Position numbers and translations under genes: made by a program
In this document: positions 38,354-48,163 of the stretch, piece after piece
How positions within the stretch are numbered: the first letter of the stretch is position 1
Layout: every line of letters begins with the position of its first letter
Notes under the pieces: model-generated
The model's input: the letters and a program-made list of their open reading frames with translations, nothing else
Told to the model about the DNA's origin: nothing
The model's database searches: none
Assembly: GCA_026874595.1 (NCBI GenBank)
Contig: JAPPUL010000095.1
Span: 122,001 to 186,000 of the forward strand
Direction: 5' to 3'
Source of the DNA: Sipunculus nudus
Taxonomy: Eukaryota > Annelida > Sipuncula > Golfingiida > Sipunculidae
DNA length: 64,000 nt

Positions 38354-39325
38354 TTATCTGCCATATACCTCATCCAAATCCTCACTGCTATAACCAAAGG
38401 ACAGCAACGCAAGACGTGACTCTCGTCTTACTGATAAACTAGGATCTTTGAACAATGTATAGAGTAGTGGCTTTACCGCTCGCTTGTCTCCTATCATCCC
38501 AAGTGCCCATGCTACCGTCTCACGTACTTCGCTATTTCCTTTTCCCAAATACTTTATCAGGTAGGGAACTGACTCTACACTCTTTAGCTTGCCTAAACTC
38601 CATACAACGTTAAGTTTTACAAAGTTATTACTATCTTCTAATACCTCCAATAGGGGCTTTATAGACTCATACGCTTTTATCTTACCCAATACCTTTGCGC
38701 TTTCTGCTCGTACCTGCCAATCAGCATCGCTTTGCATACTCTCTATTATCCTATCTATAGAACCCTCTGCATTTAGTAAGCCTAGTGTCTTTATACAAGA
38801 TAAACGGGTTGGCCCAGATTTAGACTCCGAGAGTATCTTTAATATTAACCCCGTGCAACGCCTATCTCCTATCCCTCCCAAAACCTCTATTAACTTCTGC
38901 TTCCTTTTCTCGTTTCTACTCCTGTTTCTTCTAAGTTCAAGCGCTTTGTATACCTCTACATAGGCATAGCTTGATAAGCCTATTAGCGATTCTTTTGCAT
39001 AATAACTTACTTCATAATCTCTGTGCCCTAACGCTTCTATTAATACTTTTATCCCTAAAAGATTTTTATACTTACCTAGTGTTTGTACTGCTGCTCGTTT
39101 TAGATAAATTGAACCACGCTTATATCTCCTTAAGGCATATGCAAAATTACTCTCAGCAGCTTTGTTATCTATTTCTTTAAGATTTCTATTATAACTAGAC
39201 CTATATCCTTCCCCGTATACATTTAAAACTAATATGTATAAAAAAACACCAAATATTATCACTACGTATATTATTTTCGCTGACTCTATATCCCTTGTCT
39301 TTCCAAGATATTCTTTTCCTTTCAT
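38354..39325 (-). CDS. HEAT-repeat protein with N-terminal membrane anchor
   Basis: 323 residues with one hydrophobic segment at about 19-37, then 6-7 HEAT-like repeats of about 30 residues (for example AVQTLGKYKNLLGIKVLIEA, AESAKVLGKIKAYESIKPLL, VAWALGMIGDKRAVKPLLYT). HEAT proteins usually act as scaffolds; the partner is not known. It may be periplasmic or membrane-attached. The gap of 104 bases to dxr has no gene. Confidence 0.8.
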   Translation of the reverse strand: MKGKEYLGKTRDIESAKIIYVVIIFGVFLYILVLNVYGEGYRSSYNRNLKEIDNKAAESNFAYALRRYKRGSIYLKRAAVQTLGKYKNLLGIKVLIEALGHRDYEVSYYAKESLIGLSSYAYVEVYKALELRRNRSRNEKRKQKLIEVLGGIGDRRCTGLILKILSESKSGPTRLSCIKTLGLLNAEGSIDRIIESMQSDADWQVRAESAKVLGKIKAYESIKPLLEVLEDSNNFVKLNVVWSLGKLKSVESVPYLIKYLGKGNSEVRETVAWALGMIGDKRAVKPLLYTLFKDPSLSVRRESRLALLSFGYSSEDLDEVYGR

Positions 39326-39407
39326 AGCATTATGATCTTATCTCTGCTCTTTAAGATGTATTTTGTCCCTTTTTAATATTAATAATACATAACAGCAGTT
39401 TTATATC

Positions 39408-39450
39408 TATTATATATATTTATATATATATATTTATATATATTTTTCCA
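39408..39450. repeat. TA-rich low-complexity tract
   Basis: Near 39408-39450 the sequence is nearly all TA/TTTA repeats. It sits upstream of the HEAT-repeat gene, in the 253-base gap 39326-39578 where I see no gene. Confidence 0.7.
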
Positions 39451-39578
39451 TTTACAACCTAGTATAACAACATTTTATTTACCAAAATATTGCCTTTCTT
39501 TAAATCTCTTTTGCTGTTCTTTAAGATTAGACTTTTTATTAGATATGCTCATTCATATGTTCATTCCACTATAGGCTT

Positions 39579-40496
39579 CTACTTAAGCTCTTCTTCCTCT
39601 TCTGCTTTAAAGAATTTGTAAAACTTTTCGTGTAATAAGGTCCTGTCTGGGTTATATTTCTCTTCGCGTAAACCCTCCCCTTCCCTCTTATATAAAATGT
39701 AGTATAAAATGTTTGTTGTGTTTGGTTCATATCTTTCGTAGCGACTTATATGTCCTATATATATTTGATTGTTTCCTATACTCATATTTTGTCTATCTAC
39801 TTCTCGTAATATATTTTGGGGCTTAAAATCATCTCCAAAAGTATATTGCTCTATCTTCTTATTTGAATCATCATAAAATATTATCCGTGACAATACATCT
39901 TTCCCTTTCCATATCAAATTATATGACCCCGTAAGTTCCATCTCATTTGAATATATATTATTTCCATACTTTTCTACCCTCTTTAAATTCTGTGTCTTTT
40001 CATCCCAGCTATATCTATTATAGCTTATTACTCGCCCTGTTAGCCCTTTATAATACTTCTCACTTACCAATGTTGGCGTCTCAAGAAAATTATATTCATA
40101 CCTAACTACGTAGTAGGGTAAGTTTTGCGCGTTTACGTATTGCGTTAACTTTACTAGTTCTACTCCTTTATCTCCATCATATTCCCTCGTGTAGTAACCT
40201 GAGGATATTACTCGTCCCTCATCATCGTAAAATACTCGGAAATAGGCTTTTGATTTCTCAAGCTCTTCTTTCTTTATCTCATCTGTTGCATTAAAATCTG
40301 ATACCTTATACAAATAATTCTCTTTAGCCTTATAAAACTTCTCTGTCCCATATTGATAATCTAATATGTCCACTCGCCCTTGTCCGTATATTTTATATAC
40401 TACAAGCAAAAGCACTACCAATAAAATCTTTATAACTAATAGCTTCTTTAACATTTTATCTTTTATTACTCCATTATTATGTTTTTGGTATAGCAT
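39579..40496 (-). CDS. YwqK/MORN-like secreted or anchored protein, unknown
   Basis: 305 residues with a hydrophobic N-terminal segment at about residues 16-40, then a series of Tyr/Lys/Glu-rich beta hairpins such as YFRVFYDDEGRVISSGYY and LVSEKYYKGLTGRVISYN. This pattern resembles YwqK/MORN-type repeat proteins seen in spirochaetes. An ATG at 40454 (MLKKLLVIK) is an alternative start that puts the hydrophobic part at the very N-terminus. It is divergent from a gene with a similar style at 40832. Confidence 0.6.
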   Translation of the reverse strand: MLYQKHNNGVIKDKMLKKLLVIKILLVVLLLVVYKIYGQGRVDILDYQYGTEKFYKAKENYLYKVSDFNATDEIKKEELEKSKAYFRVFYDDEGRVISSGYYTREYDGDKGVELVKLTQYVNAQNLPYYVVRYEYNFLETPTLVSEKYYKGLTGRVISYNRYSWDEKTQNLKRVEKYGNNIYSNEMELTGSYNLIWKGKDVLSRIIFYDDSNKKIEQYTFGDDFKPQNILREVDRQNMSIGNNQIYIGHISRYERYEPNTTNILYYILYKREGEGLREEKYNPDRTLLHEKFYKFFKAEEEEELK

Positions 40497-40831
40497 GCCT
40501 TATAAATTATTTTATAATATCCTGCTTTTTCTTATAACCTATTCCTCGGCTATATTTACCCTTTTTTTGATTTTTTATATTTTTTATATTACTACAAGTA
40601 TTAGTATTTTGAGGGATTTTACTACATAATAATAAGCTAACTTTTACTTTTATCTTAACTATATTTGCAACAAATAATATTATCTTAATATTTTTTATAT
40701 ATCGTGTTTATATATATTGCCTTTTTATCTTTCTTTAATTAAGAAAAAGACAATTGGTTTAGTATAATAATTCTGAACTTGCTATAAATAATTCTTAACG
40801 ATTTATTATATACTTATTTTATGGAGGCGAT
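40497..40831. other. Intergenic region between two divergent YwqK-like genes
   Basis: 335 bases, AT-rich, with a palindrome-like TTTCTTTAATTAAGAAA near 40730-40746. It must contain the promoters of both genes. TATAAT occurs near 40763 in GTTTAGTATAATAATTC, upstream of the lipoprotein gene, but I find no good -35. No coding frame seen. Confidence 0.5.
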
Positions 40832-41395
40832 TTGCATTTATTATTAATTATTATTTCTGTATTTATATTCTCTTGCTCTTCTGACAAAAGTAATGTTGGA
40901 GATAATCTAAACTTGGATTATCGTACCGTTAAGTATTATTCTAAGGAAAATCAAGTTGGACCTCTTAAACTAACTGATTTAAATTCCTCTTCGCAATATT
41001 TTAAGGTCTTTACTATTCAAAGTACTAAAAGACGTACTAAAGAAGAGTTTTATAAGCGTGGCAGACTCATTTGGTATAAAACATTTTCATATAACGACGA
41101 TGGCTCTATTAGAAATACTATATTCTATAACAAACTCAATAACAAAATTAGAGAGCTTTTACTAAAAGATACCAAAATCGTTTTTCGTACCGAATACATT
41201 TATTCCTCTGATGACAAAACATTAATTGAAATCCAGCGTTTTAAAGATAGCAAAATTAAGAGTGGTTGGTGGGTCACTTTTGATAAGACCCGTAGGCCCA
41301 TTAAACGAGTTCTTTATGATAATGGCAAAATTAAAGAGTCTTTCACTAACTCCAAGAACTCCAAAAACCTCAAGAATCCTAAAAACTCTAACTAA
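40832..41395 (+). CDS. Putative lipoprotein, YwqK-like
   Basis: 187 residues starting at TTG 40832, with GGAGG 5 bases upstream. The N-terminal segment LLLIIISVFIFSC ends in a plausible lipobox (IFSC, Cys16), so it is probably a lipoprotein. The mature part has the same type of hairpins as the divergent 39579 protein (KEEFYKRGRLIWYKTFSY, KRVLYDNGKIKES) and ends in a repetitive NSKNSKNLKNPKNSN tail. It is convergent with guaA, with only 9 bases between. Confidence 0.65.
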   Translation: MHLLLIIISVFIFSCSSDKSNVGDNLNLDYRTVKYYSKENQVGPLKLTDLNSSSQYFKVFTIQSTKRRTKEEFYKRGRLIWYKTFSYNDDGSIRNTIFYNKLNNKIRELLLKDTKIVFRTEYIYSSDDKTLIEIQRFKDSKIKSGWWVTFDKTRRPIKRVLYDNGKIKESFTNSKNSKNLKNPKNSN

Positions 41396-41404
41396 TAATA
41401 AATC

Positions 41405-42973
41405 CTACTCCCATTCTATCGTTCCAGGAGGTTTAGAGGTTACATCATACACAACGCGGTTTACTCCATATACCTCGTTTATTATACGACTTGATATTCT
41501 GCCAAGTACATCCGGTGGAAATACATACCAATTCGCTGTCATACCGTCTTTACTATTTACACATCTTATTCCTATAACATTATCATAAGTCCTCTTATCT
41601 CCCATAACCCCAACTGTCTTTACCGGCAATAATACCGCAAACGCTTGCCATATCTTATCATATAACCCAGCCTCTTTTATCTCCTCAAGCAATATCTTGT
41701 CGGATAACCTAAGTATCTTAAGTCGGGACTTTGTTACCTCTCCTATAACTCGTATGGCAAGTCCTGGTCCCGGAAACGGATGACGCCATACCCACTCTAT
41801 CGGCAAGCCAAGCTCTTCTCCTATCTTTCTTACCTCGTCTTTAAATAGTTCCTTTAACGGTTCGACTATCTTGAAATCCATTACCTTCGGAAGCCCGCCT
41901 ACATTATGATGCGACTTTATCACTTCCGATGGGTTGTTTGGTAATGAGCTCTCTATTATGTCCGGGTATAAAGTCCCTTGTACTAAAACATTTGCTCCGC
42001 CTAGTCTCTTCGCTGCTTCCTCAAATATCCTTATGAATTCATGTCCTATCCGCTTTCGCTTTTCCTCAGGATCCTCTATCCCTTCAAGCTTTTTTAAAAA
42101 TCTTTCTTCTGCTTTTATGATATTAAGCTTTATTTTAAAATGATCTTCAAATAGCATAACTACTCCCTCCCTCTCTCCCTCACGCAAAAGTCCATTATCC
42201 ACAAAGATACAATTTAATTTGTTGCCTATTGCCTTATTTATTAGAAGTGCTGCTACCGCTGAGTCAACCCCTCCGCTTAACCCGCATACTACCTCCTCAT
42301 CCCCTATCTCAGCACGTATACGCTCAAGTATCTCCTCTATACACGAGCGCTCCGTCCAAGTGCCACTTAACATGCTTATTTCATATAAAAAGTTTTTAAG
42401 CATCCTCTCCCCATATTCGGTATGCATTACTTCCGGATGAAACTGTAAACAATATATTTGAGCTTTATCGTCGGTCTTTACTATTGCTGCGTACTTTGTA
42501 TCTTTTGTCTTGCCTATACAACGAAAGCCAGCGGGAAGCCTTCTTACGCTATCTCCATGACTCATCCATACCATAGAACCATCAGATACTCCTAAGAAGA
42601 ATTTATCTCCACCTCCATTCCCTCCTCCACCAACAATCTCTAAATGTGCTTTCCCGTACTCTCCTCCCTTATCCCCTCTATTTACTTCTCCTCCAAGTAA
42701 ATCTACTACCACTTGCATCCCGTAACATATTCCAAGTATTGGCAGTTTTGAACCTAGTATCTCTTTTATATTCTCATATTTGCCACCATCCATATATACG
42801 CTTTGAGGACCGCCTGATAATATCACTGCCTTTGTATTCTTACTCTTAAGCTCTTTTAATCTCGTCTTATATGACAATATTTCACAATACACTCTTTGTT
42901 CCCGGACTTTGCGTGCTATTAATTTTGTATATTGTGAACCAAAATCAAGTATTGATACTGTCTGTCTTTTCAC
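41405..42973 (-). CDS. guaA: GMP synthase (glutamine-hydrolysing)
   Basis: GuaA converts XMP to GMP. The 522-residue protein has a class-I glutamine amidotransferase domain (GICYGMQVVVD with the catalytic Cys, YCLQFHPEVMHTEYG with His/Glu), the ATP-pyrophosphatase domain (VVCGLSGGVDSAVAALLI near residue 230) and the C-terminal dimerisation domain ending KPPGTIEWE. It precedes guaB3 and pyrG on the same strand, giving a GTP/CTP synthesis group. Confidence 0.95.
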   Translation of the reverse strand: MKRQTVSILDFGSQYTKLIARKVREQRVYCEILSYKTRLKELKSKNTKAVILSGGPQSVYMDGGKYENIKEILGSKLPILGICYGMQVVVDLLGGEVNRGDKGGEYGKAHLEIVGGGGNGGGDKFFLGVSDGSMVWMSHGDSVRRLPAGFRCIGKTKDTKYAAIVKTDDKAQIYCLQFHPEVMHTEYGERMLKNFLYEISMLSGTWTERSCIEEILERIRAEIGDEEVVCGLSGGVDSAVAALLINKAIGNKLNCIFVDNGLLREGEREGVVMLFEDHFKIKLNIIKAEERFLKKLEGIEDPEEKRKRIGHEFIRIFEEAAKRLGGANVLVQGTLYPDIIESSLPNNPSEVIKSHHNVGGLPKVMDFKIVEPLKELFKDEVRKIGEELGLPIEWVWRHPFPGPGLAIRVIGEVTKSRLKILRLSDKILLEEIKEAGLYDKIWQAFAVLLPVKTVGVMGDKRTYDNVIGIRCVNSKDGMTANWYVFPPDVLGRISSRIINEVYGVNRVVYDVTSKPPGTIEWE

Positions 42974-43051
42974 CCTTTTTACATCCTTACCTTATAATAG
43001 CTTATATCTACTAGTACCTACTTACTGGATCCTACCTCTATTATAAAAAAA

Positions 43052-44215
43052 CTACTTGCCCATACCCACGGATTGGGCCCTCTGATGGCCTTTACCTTCT
43101 GTCCTTATACTATATGCTACTATTAATTCGCTTGCTTGCATCTCGGATATGTTTGCTGCTCCGCAATTACCCATAGACGTTTTAAGTGCTCCCACCAGGT
43201 TTTGACTCCCATCGTCATATCTTGTCGGACCATACAATATCTCCTCTAAACTACCCTTTACTCCTACTTCTATTCGAGTGCCACGAGGTAGTAATATGCT
43301 GGGTGTTGCCATCCCCCAATGAAAACCCTTACCAGGTGATTCTTTTGCTCGCGCAAATGCTGAGCCTATCATTACACCATCTGCTCCCGATGCCACTGCC
43401 TTACATATATCTCCTCCCCCGCGCATCCCACCATCTGTTATTACAGGTACATATCGTCCGTGCTTCTTATAATATGCATCTCTTGCAAATGCTGCATCTG
43501 CTGTTGCCGTTATCTGCGGAACTCCTATCCCTAATACTTCTCGGGTTGTACAGGCTGCCCCAGGTCCAACTCCTATTAAAATACCATCTATTCCACATTC
43601 CATAAGCTCAAATGCCGCTTCGTAACTTACTGTGTTACCTACTATGACAGGTACTCTTCCCATCAGCTTACAAAATTTACCAAAATCTAAATTCTCATAC
43701 TGCTTTGAATAATGTCTTGCTGTTGTTACTGTCGATTGCACCACGAATATATCTACTCCTGACGATAACGCTACCTCTCCATAACGTTCTGCGTTAGGTG
43801 GAGTCGATGATACTGCCGCTATAACACCTTTTGACTTTATCTGCTTTATTCGCTTTTCTATTAATTCATATTTTACCGGCTCTTTGTATATTTCTTGTAA
43901 GACATTCGTTACTTTCCCCTTTGGACTTGATATTATCTTTTCAAGTTCAGCTTCAGGATTCTCGTATTTGGTATATATCCCTTCTAGGTTTAATACTGCA
44001 AGACCGCCAAGTTCACCCATCCGTATCGCAAAATTACTGTCTACTACTCCATCCATTGCCGAGGCTATTATCGGTATCTTAAGCTCTATATCACGTATCT
44101 TAAAACTTATATCTACATCATCCGGATCCAAAGTTATCTTACCTGGAACCAATGCTACATCATCAAAGCCATATGTTTGACGTGCCTTCCTACCCATCCC
44201 TATCCATATGCCCAT
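43052..44215 (-). CDS. guaB3: IMP dehydrogenase, GuaB3 type without CBS domains
   Basis: 387 residues, shorter than classical GuaB because there is no CBS (Bateman) module. The TIM barrel has MDGVVDSNFAIRMGELGG, the active-site loop GVGPGAACTTREVLGIGVPQ with the catalytic Cys, then PVITDGGMRGGGDICKAVASGADGVMIGSAFA. GuaB3 is best known from actinobacteria and cyanobacteria and makes XMP. The start at 44215 has AGGAG 7 bases upstream. It lies between guaA and pyrG, which supports a purine role. Confidence 0.85.
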   Translation of the reverse strand: MGIWIGMGRKARQTYGFDDVALVPGKITLDPDDVDISFKIRDIELKIPIIASAMDGVVDSNFAIRMGELGGLAVLNLEGIYTKYENPEAELEKIISSPKGKVTNVLQEIYKEPVKYELIEKRIKQIKSKGVIAAVSSTPPNAERYGEVALSSGVDIFVVQSTVTTARHYSKQYENLDFGKFCKLMGRVPVIVGNTVSYEAAFELMECGIDGILIGVGPGAACTTREVLGIGVPQITATADAAFARDAYYKKHGRYVPVITDGGMRGGGDICKAVASGADGVMIGSAFARAKESPGKGFHWGMATPSILLPRGTRIEVGVKGSLEEILYGPTRYDDGSQNLVGALKTSMGNCGAANISEMQASELIVAYSIRTEGKGHQRAQSVGMGK

Positions 44216-44254
44216 TTTTTACTCCTCTTTTTCCTTTTTGTTTCTAATCTATTG

Positions 44255-45910
44255 CTACTTACCTCCTACCAAAAGCCTTTCTTTATACTTTATCGTTGCA
44301 CATACAAAGCTACTAAATAAGGGATGTACCGACTTTAACTTAGATTTAAATTCAGGATGATATTGTACGCCTATATACCAAGCATGTCCTTTTATCTCAA
44401 CCGCCTCAACCAAATCTTTTGCCTCATGTATTCCTACCACCTTCATACCATACTCATCCAATATCTCCCTATACTTATTTGAAACTTCGTATCTGTGTCT
44501 GTGTCGCTCTTTTATATATGCTCCCTTATAGGCTTTGTAGACTTTACTATCTTCATCTATTAACCGTGCTTCATAGTCTCCAAGCCGCATTGTCCCCCCA
44601 AGATCACATACCTTATGCTGCTCCTCCAAAAGACTTATTACCGGATATCTTGTTGCTTTATCAAATTCTGTTGAGTTTGCTCCACTTAGTTTACATACCT
44701 CTTGCGCATACTCTATTACCATACATTGCATCCCAAGGCATATCCCAAATGTCGGGATGCCTTGCTCTCGCCCGTAGGTACAGGCAAGTAACTTCCCCTC
44801 TATCCCTCTTTCGCCAAACCCGCTTGCTATTATTATACCATCTACTCCTTTAAATGTTCCATCCACTATATCATCACTTAGCTCCTCTGAATGTACTCGC
44901 TTTATCTTAACTCCACTATTATTTGATATGCCACCATGTTGGATAGCTGCGTATAGGCTTTTATAGGCATCTTGTAAATCTATATATTTGCCTACTACTG
45001 CTATTGTTACTTCGTGTTTTGGATGCTTTGTTATCTTTACCAACTCCTTCCACTGCCTTAAATCGCATTCCCCCCACTCCATCCCAAACTTATCTAATAT
45101 TACTTTATCAAGCCCTTCTTCACTATACAATAGCGGCACCTCGTATATTGTTGTGGTTATGTCTAGCGCCTGTATCACTGCATTATAATCAACATCGCAA
45201 AACAACGATAGCTTCTCTTTCATCTCGTGTGATATCTTCTTCGATACTCGGCAAAGTAATATATCAGGACGTATCCCCAGCGAGCGCAGCTCCTTTACAC
45301 TATGTTGCGTTGGCTTTGTCTTATATTCCCCTGCTGATGCTATTAAGGGAATTAAAGTTAAATGGATAAATAATGAACCCTTAGGCAAAAGCTCATGAGA
45401 TAATTGTCTTATCGCTTCTAAAAATGGTATGCTCTCTATATCGCCTACCGTCCCCCCTATCTCAACTATTACAAAATCTGCTTTGCTTGCCTCTGATACC
45501 TTTTTTATCCTAAGCTTTATCTCATCTGTTATATGCGGGATAACCTGCACTGTTTGTCCCTTATATTCTCCTCGCCTCTCTCGCTCTATCACACTAAGAT
45601 ATATTTGACCTGTCGTTACGCTGTTTATTTTAAGCAATTCTACCTCGCTTGTGAATCTCTCATAATTCCCTATGTCCAGATCCGTCTCAGCTCCATCCGA
45701 TGTCACGTATACTTCCCCATGCTGATAGGGCGACATCGTTCCAGGATCTATATTTATATAAGGATCCATCTTTTGCAATGATACCTTATAACCTCGGCTT
45801 TCCAACAAACACGCTATCGACGACGCTGCTATCCCCTTCCCTAAAGAAGATGTTACCCCTCCCGTTATGAATATATATCTACTTCCTTCATTCACAACTA
45901 CATTTAGCAC
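44255..45910 (-). CDS. pyrG: CTP synthase
   Basis: PyrG converts UTP to CTP with glutamine. The 551-residue protein has the amidoligase domain (YIFITGGVTSSLGKGIAAS near residue 13 and DPYINIDPGTMSPYQHGEVY) and the glutamine amidotransferase domain with GICLGMQCMVIEYA (catalytic Cys) and GVQYHPEFKS. The start is GTG at 45910 with AGGGG upstream; a second GTG five codons later is also possible. Length is normal. Confidence 0.95.
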   Translation of the reverse strand: MLNVVVNEGSRYIFITGGVTSSLGKGIAASSIACLLESRGYKVSLQKMDPYINIDPGTMSPYQHGEVYVTSDGAETDLDIGNYERFTSEVELLKINSVTTGQIYLSVIERERRGEYKGQTVQVIPHITDEIKLRIKKVSEASKADFVIVEIGGTVGDIESIPFLEAIRQLSHELLPKGSLFIHLTLIPLIASAGEYKTKPTQHSVKELRSLGIRPDILLCRVSKKISHEMKEKLSLFCDVDYNAVIQALDITTTIYEVPLLYSEEGLDKVILDKFGMEWGECDLRQWKELVKITKHPKHEVTIAVVGKYIDLQDAYKSLYAAIQHGGISNNSGVKIKRVHSEELSDDIVDGTFKGVDGIIIASGFGERGIEGKLLACTYGREQGIPTFGICLGMQCMVIEYAQEVCKLSGANSTEFDKATRYPVISLLEEQHKVCDLGGTMRLGDYEARLIDEDSKVYKAYKGAYIKERHRHRYEVSNKYREILDEYGMKVVGIHEAKDLVEAVEIKGHAWYIGVQYHPEFKSKLKSVHPLFSSFVCATIKYKERLLVGGK

Positions 45911-46196
45911 TATTTATCCCCTTTATCTTATTCCTTCTTATTAAACTTATAATACTACTTTATAAACAAAACTATATCTTTTCTATACTTTAAACAAAAC
46001 AGTATAATAAATTTTTACTCTACTCGCTCTTTTATACTCGCTCTTTTTAAGAGAATCTTTTCTTAATTTTAAAATAATAGTTCCACTTTGTTATTTTCAT
46101 TATCTTATATCTTGTATAGAGTCTCCTGTCCGTTTATCAATAGAGACCTTTTTAAAATAATTAATACCTAATACTTGGAAACTTAATAGGAAACTT
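45911..46196. other. Intergenic region between pyrG and mqnD
   Basis: 286 AT-rich bases between divergent genes. It must hold both promoters. I do not see an RNA gene, riboswitch pattern or clear hairpin; no promoter pair could be assigned with confidence. Confidence 0.4.
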
Positions 46197-47039
46197 ATGA
46201 GAAAAACTAATATCACAATCGGGCATAGCCCCGACTCTGATGACGCTTTTATGTTTTATCCCATCGCTAAGTCCAAAATAGACCTTCACCATTTTAATTT
46301 TATTCATGTTATTGAAAGTATTGAATCTCTAAATCAAAAAGCTCTAAATTCTAAGCTCGATGTTAGTGCTATCTCTATTCATGCTTATCCTGCTTTACAA
46401 CAAAATTATGCTTTCCTATCTTCGGGGGCTAGCATGGGATATAACTATGGGCCTATTTTGGTCTCCAAAAAGAATTCCTTAGGCATAAAAGACATCAAAA
46501 ACTCAAAAGTTGCTGTGCCTGGGAAATTGACTAGTGCTTACCTTGCTATGAGGCTCTTTGAGAGCAACTTTGAAGCTGTGTTTTTACCTTTTGATAAAAT
46601 TATTGATGCAATAAAAGAAGATGAGACTATTGACTTTGGCATAATTATTCATGAAGGGCAACTGCTTTATCATAACATCGGGCTCTCGCTTGTTTTGGAC
46701 CTTGGCAAATGGTGGTTTAATAAATTTAACCTTCCTCTTCCTCTTGGCGCTAATGTCATTAAACGTTCAATCGATATCAAAGACATAAAGCTTATTTCCA
46801 ATATCCTAAAAAATAGCATCATTTACTCCTTAGAAAACAGAACTGACGCCATGAAGTATGCTATGAAGTATGCGGGAGATATGTCTTACTCGCTTGCTGA
46901 TAAATTTGTTGGCATGTATGTAAATGACTATACTAAGGACTTTGGACAGGATGGCAAAAATGCTGTTTCTAAATTTTTAGAGCTTGGCTTTCTAAATGGT
47001 ATCATCAAAACCAAGATAGATAATATTGACTTTTACTAA
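46197..47039 (+). CDS. mqnD: 1,4-dihydroxy-6-naphthoate synthase-like (MqnD) protein
   Basis: 280 residues of the MqnA/MqnD (periplasmic-binding-like) family. The segments GHSPDSDDAFMFYPIAKSKI near residue 10, VSAISIHAYPALQQNYAFLS near residue 60 and GASMGYNYGPILVSKK match MqnD-type proteins. MqnD acts in the futalosine menaquinone pathway. It is on the plus strand, 15 bases before hisC, with codons mostly ending in T and C. No other mqn gene is in the window, so the pathway cannot be confirmed. Confidence 0.72.
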   Translation: MRKTNITIGHSPDSDDAFMFYPIAKSKIDLHHFNFIHVIESIESLNQKALNSKLDVSAISIHAYPALQQNYAFLSSGASMGYNYGPILVSKKNSLGIKDIKNSKVAVPGKLTSAYLAMRLFESNFEAVFLPFDKIIDAIKEDETIDFGIIIHEGQLLYHNIGLSLVLDLGKWWFNKFNLPLPLGANVIKRSIDIKDIKLISNILKNSIIYSLENRTDAMKYAMKYAGDMSYSLADKFVGMYVNDYTKDFGQDGKNAVSKFLELGFLNGIIKTKIDNIDFY

Positions 47040-47054
47040 AATAATTTAAAGTGC

Positions 47055-48107
47055 ATGAATAAATTCTGGTCTTCTAACTTATTAAACTTAAAACCCTATG
47101 TGCCTGGTGAACAACCAAGTTCTAATACCAACATTATTAAACTAAATACTAACGAAAACCCTTATCCGCCTTCTCCTAAAGTAGAAACTGCTGTTTTACA
47201 ATATATACAAAACGAGAATATGGCCTTATATCCTGACCCCAACTGTACTAAACTAAAAAAGATTATCTCAAAACACTATTCCATCCCTACTGAGTCTATC
47301 TTCTGTGGAAATGGCTCTGATGAAATATTAAACCTTATCATTAAGGCTTTTATTGCAGAAGATGAGCATATACTTATTCCTTTCCCAAACTATTTCCTTT
47401 ATGAAGTATTGGCTCAAGGTTATGGCGTTAGGTATTCTTATACCAAGCAACATAAGAAGCTCGATATACACTTTGACGAACTAATTAATTCTAACTCCAA
47501 AATGATATTTATCTCAAATCCAAACTCTCCAACAGGACGTCTACACAAACTAAACGACATAGACAGTCTTGCAACTAATTATAAAGGTTTAATCATTATC
47601 GATGAGGCTTATATCGACTTTGCCAATAACCATTTGGCTTCCTCTCTAAATCTAATCAATAAGCATAATAACATTATTGTCGTTAGAACTTTTTCTAAAG
47701 CCTTCTCTCTTGCATCAATTAGACTTGGATATGCTTTTGCTGCCCCAGATTTAATTCAAGGGCTTATGCGGCTTAAGGATAGTTACAATGTTAGTTCCCT
47801 AACTCAACTTATAGGTTCTGTGGCTATGCAAGATTACGATTATATGAAAGACAATGTAGCCAAAATAGTAAATACTAAAAACTCCCTTGTAAACTCTTTG
47901 GAAACACTTGGCTTTCAAATTATACCATCGCAGGCTAACTTTATCTTTTGTTCTCATAAAGATATTCATGCCAAACGCATTTTCAATTTCCTTAAAGAAC
48001 ATAATATCCTAGTTAGATATTTTGACCAGATTCAAAACTATATAAGGATTTCGATAGGAAATGATGCGCAGATACAAAAACTAATTCATTACATCAAATT
48101 ACTATAA
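47055..48107 (+). CDS. hisC: Histidinol-phosphate aminotransferase
   Basis: A fold-type I PLP enzyme, 350 residues. TNENPYPPSP near residue 32, FCGNGSDEILNLIIKAF near residue 80, VVRTFSKAFSLASIRLGYAF near residue 215 (with the PLP-binding Lys) and the C-terminal RISIG are typical of HisC. It could also transaminate aromatic or other amino acids. Next to mqnD (15 bases). No other his gene is seen here. Confidence 0.86.
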   Translation: MNKFWSSNLLNLKPYVPGEQPSSNTNIIKLNTNENPYPPSPKVETAVLQYIQNENMALYPDPNCTKLKKIISKHYSIPTESIFCGNGSDEILNLIIKAFIAEDEHILIPFPNYFLYEVLAQGYGVRYSYTKQHKKLDIHFDELINSNSKMIFISNPNSPTGRLHKLNDIDSLATNYKGLIIIDEAYIDFANNHLASSLNLINKHNNIIVVRTFSKAFSLASIRLGYAFAAPDLIQGLMRLKDSYNVSSLTQLIGSVAMQDYDYMKDNVAKIVNTKNSLVNSLETLGFQIIPSQANFIFCSHKDIHAKRIFNFLKEHNILVRYFDQIQNYIRISIGNDAQIQKLIHYIKLL

Positions 48108-48163
48108 GTCTATCCATAAGCTCTCTAATCCCCTATATAACAGTAAAACGAAACCTTTAATAA

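Noticed and set aside
46197-47039. mqnD as a periplasmic binding protein of an ABC transporter
   Set aside because: There is no signal peptide and the family motifs are those of MqnA/MqnD.
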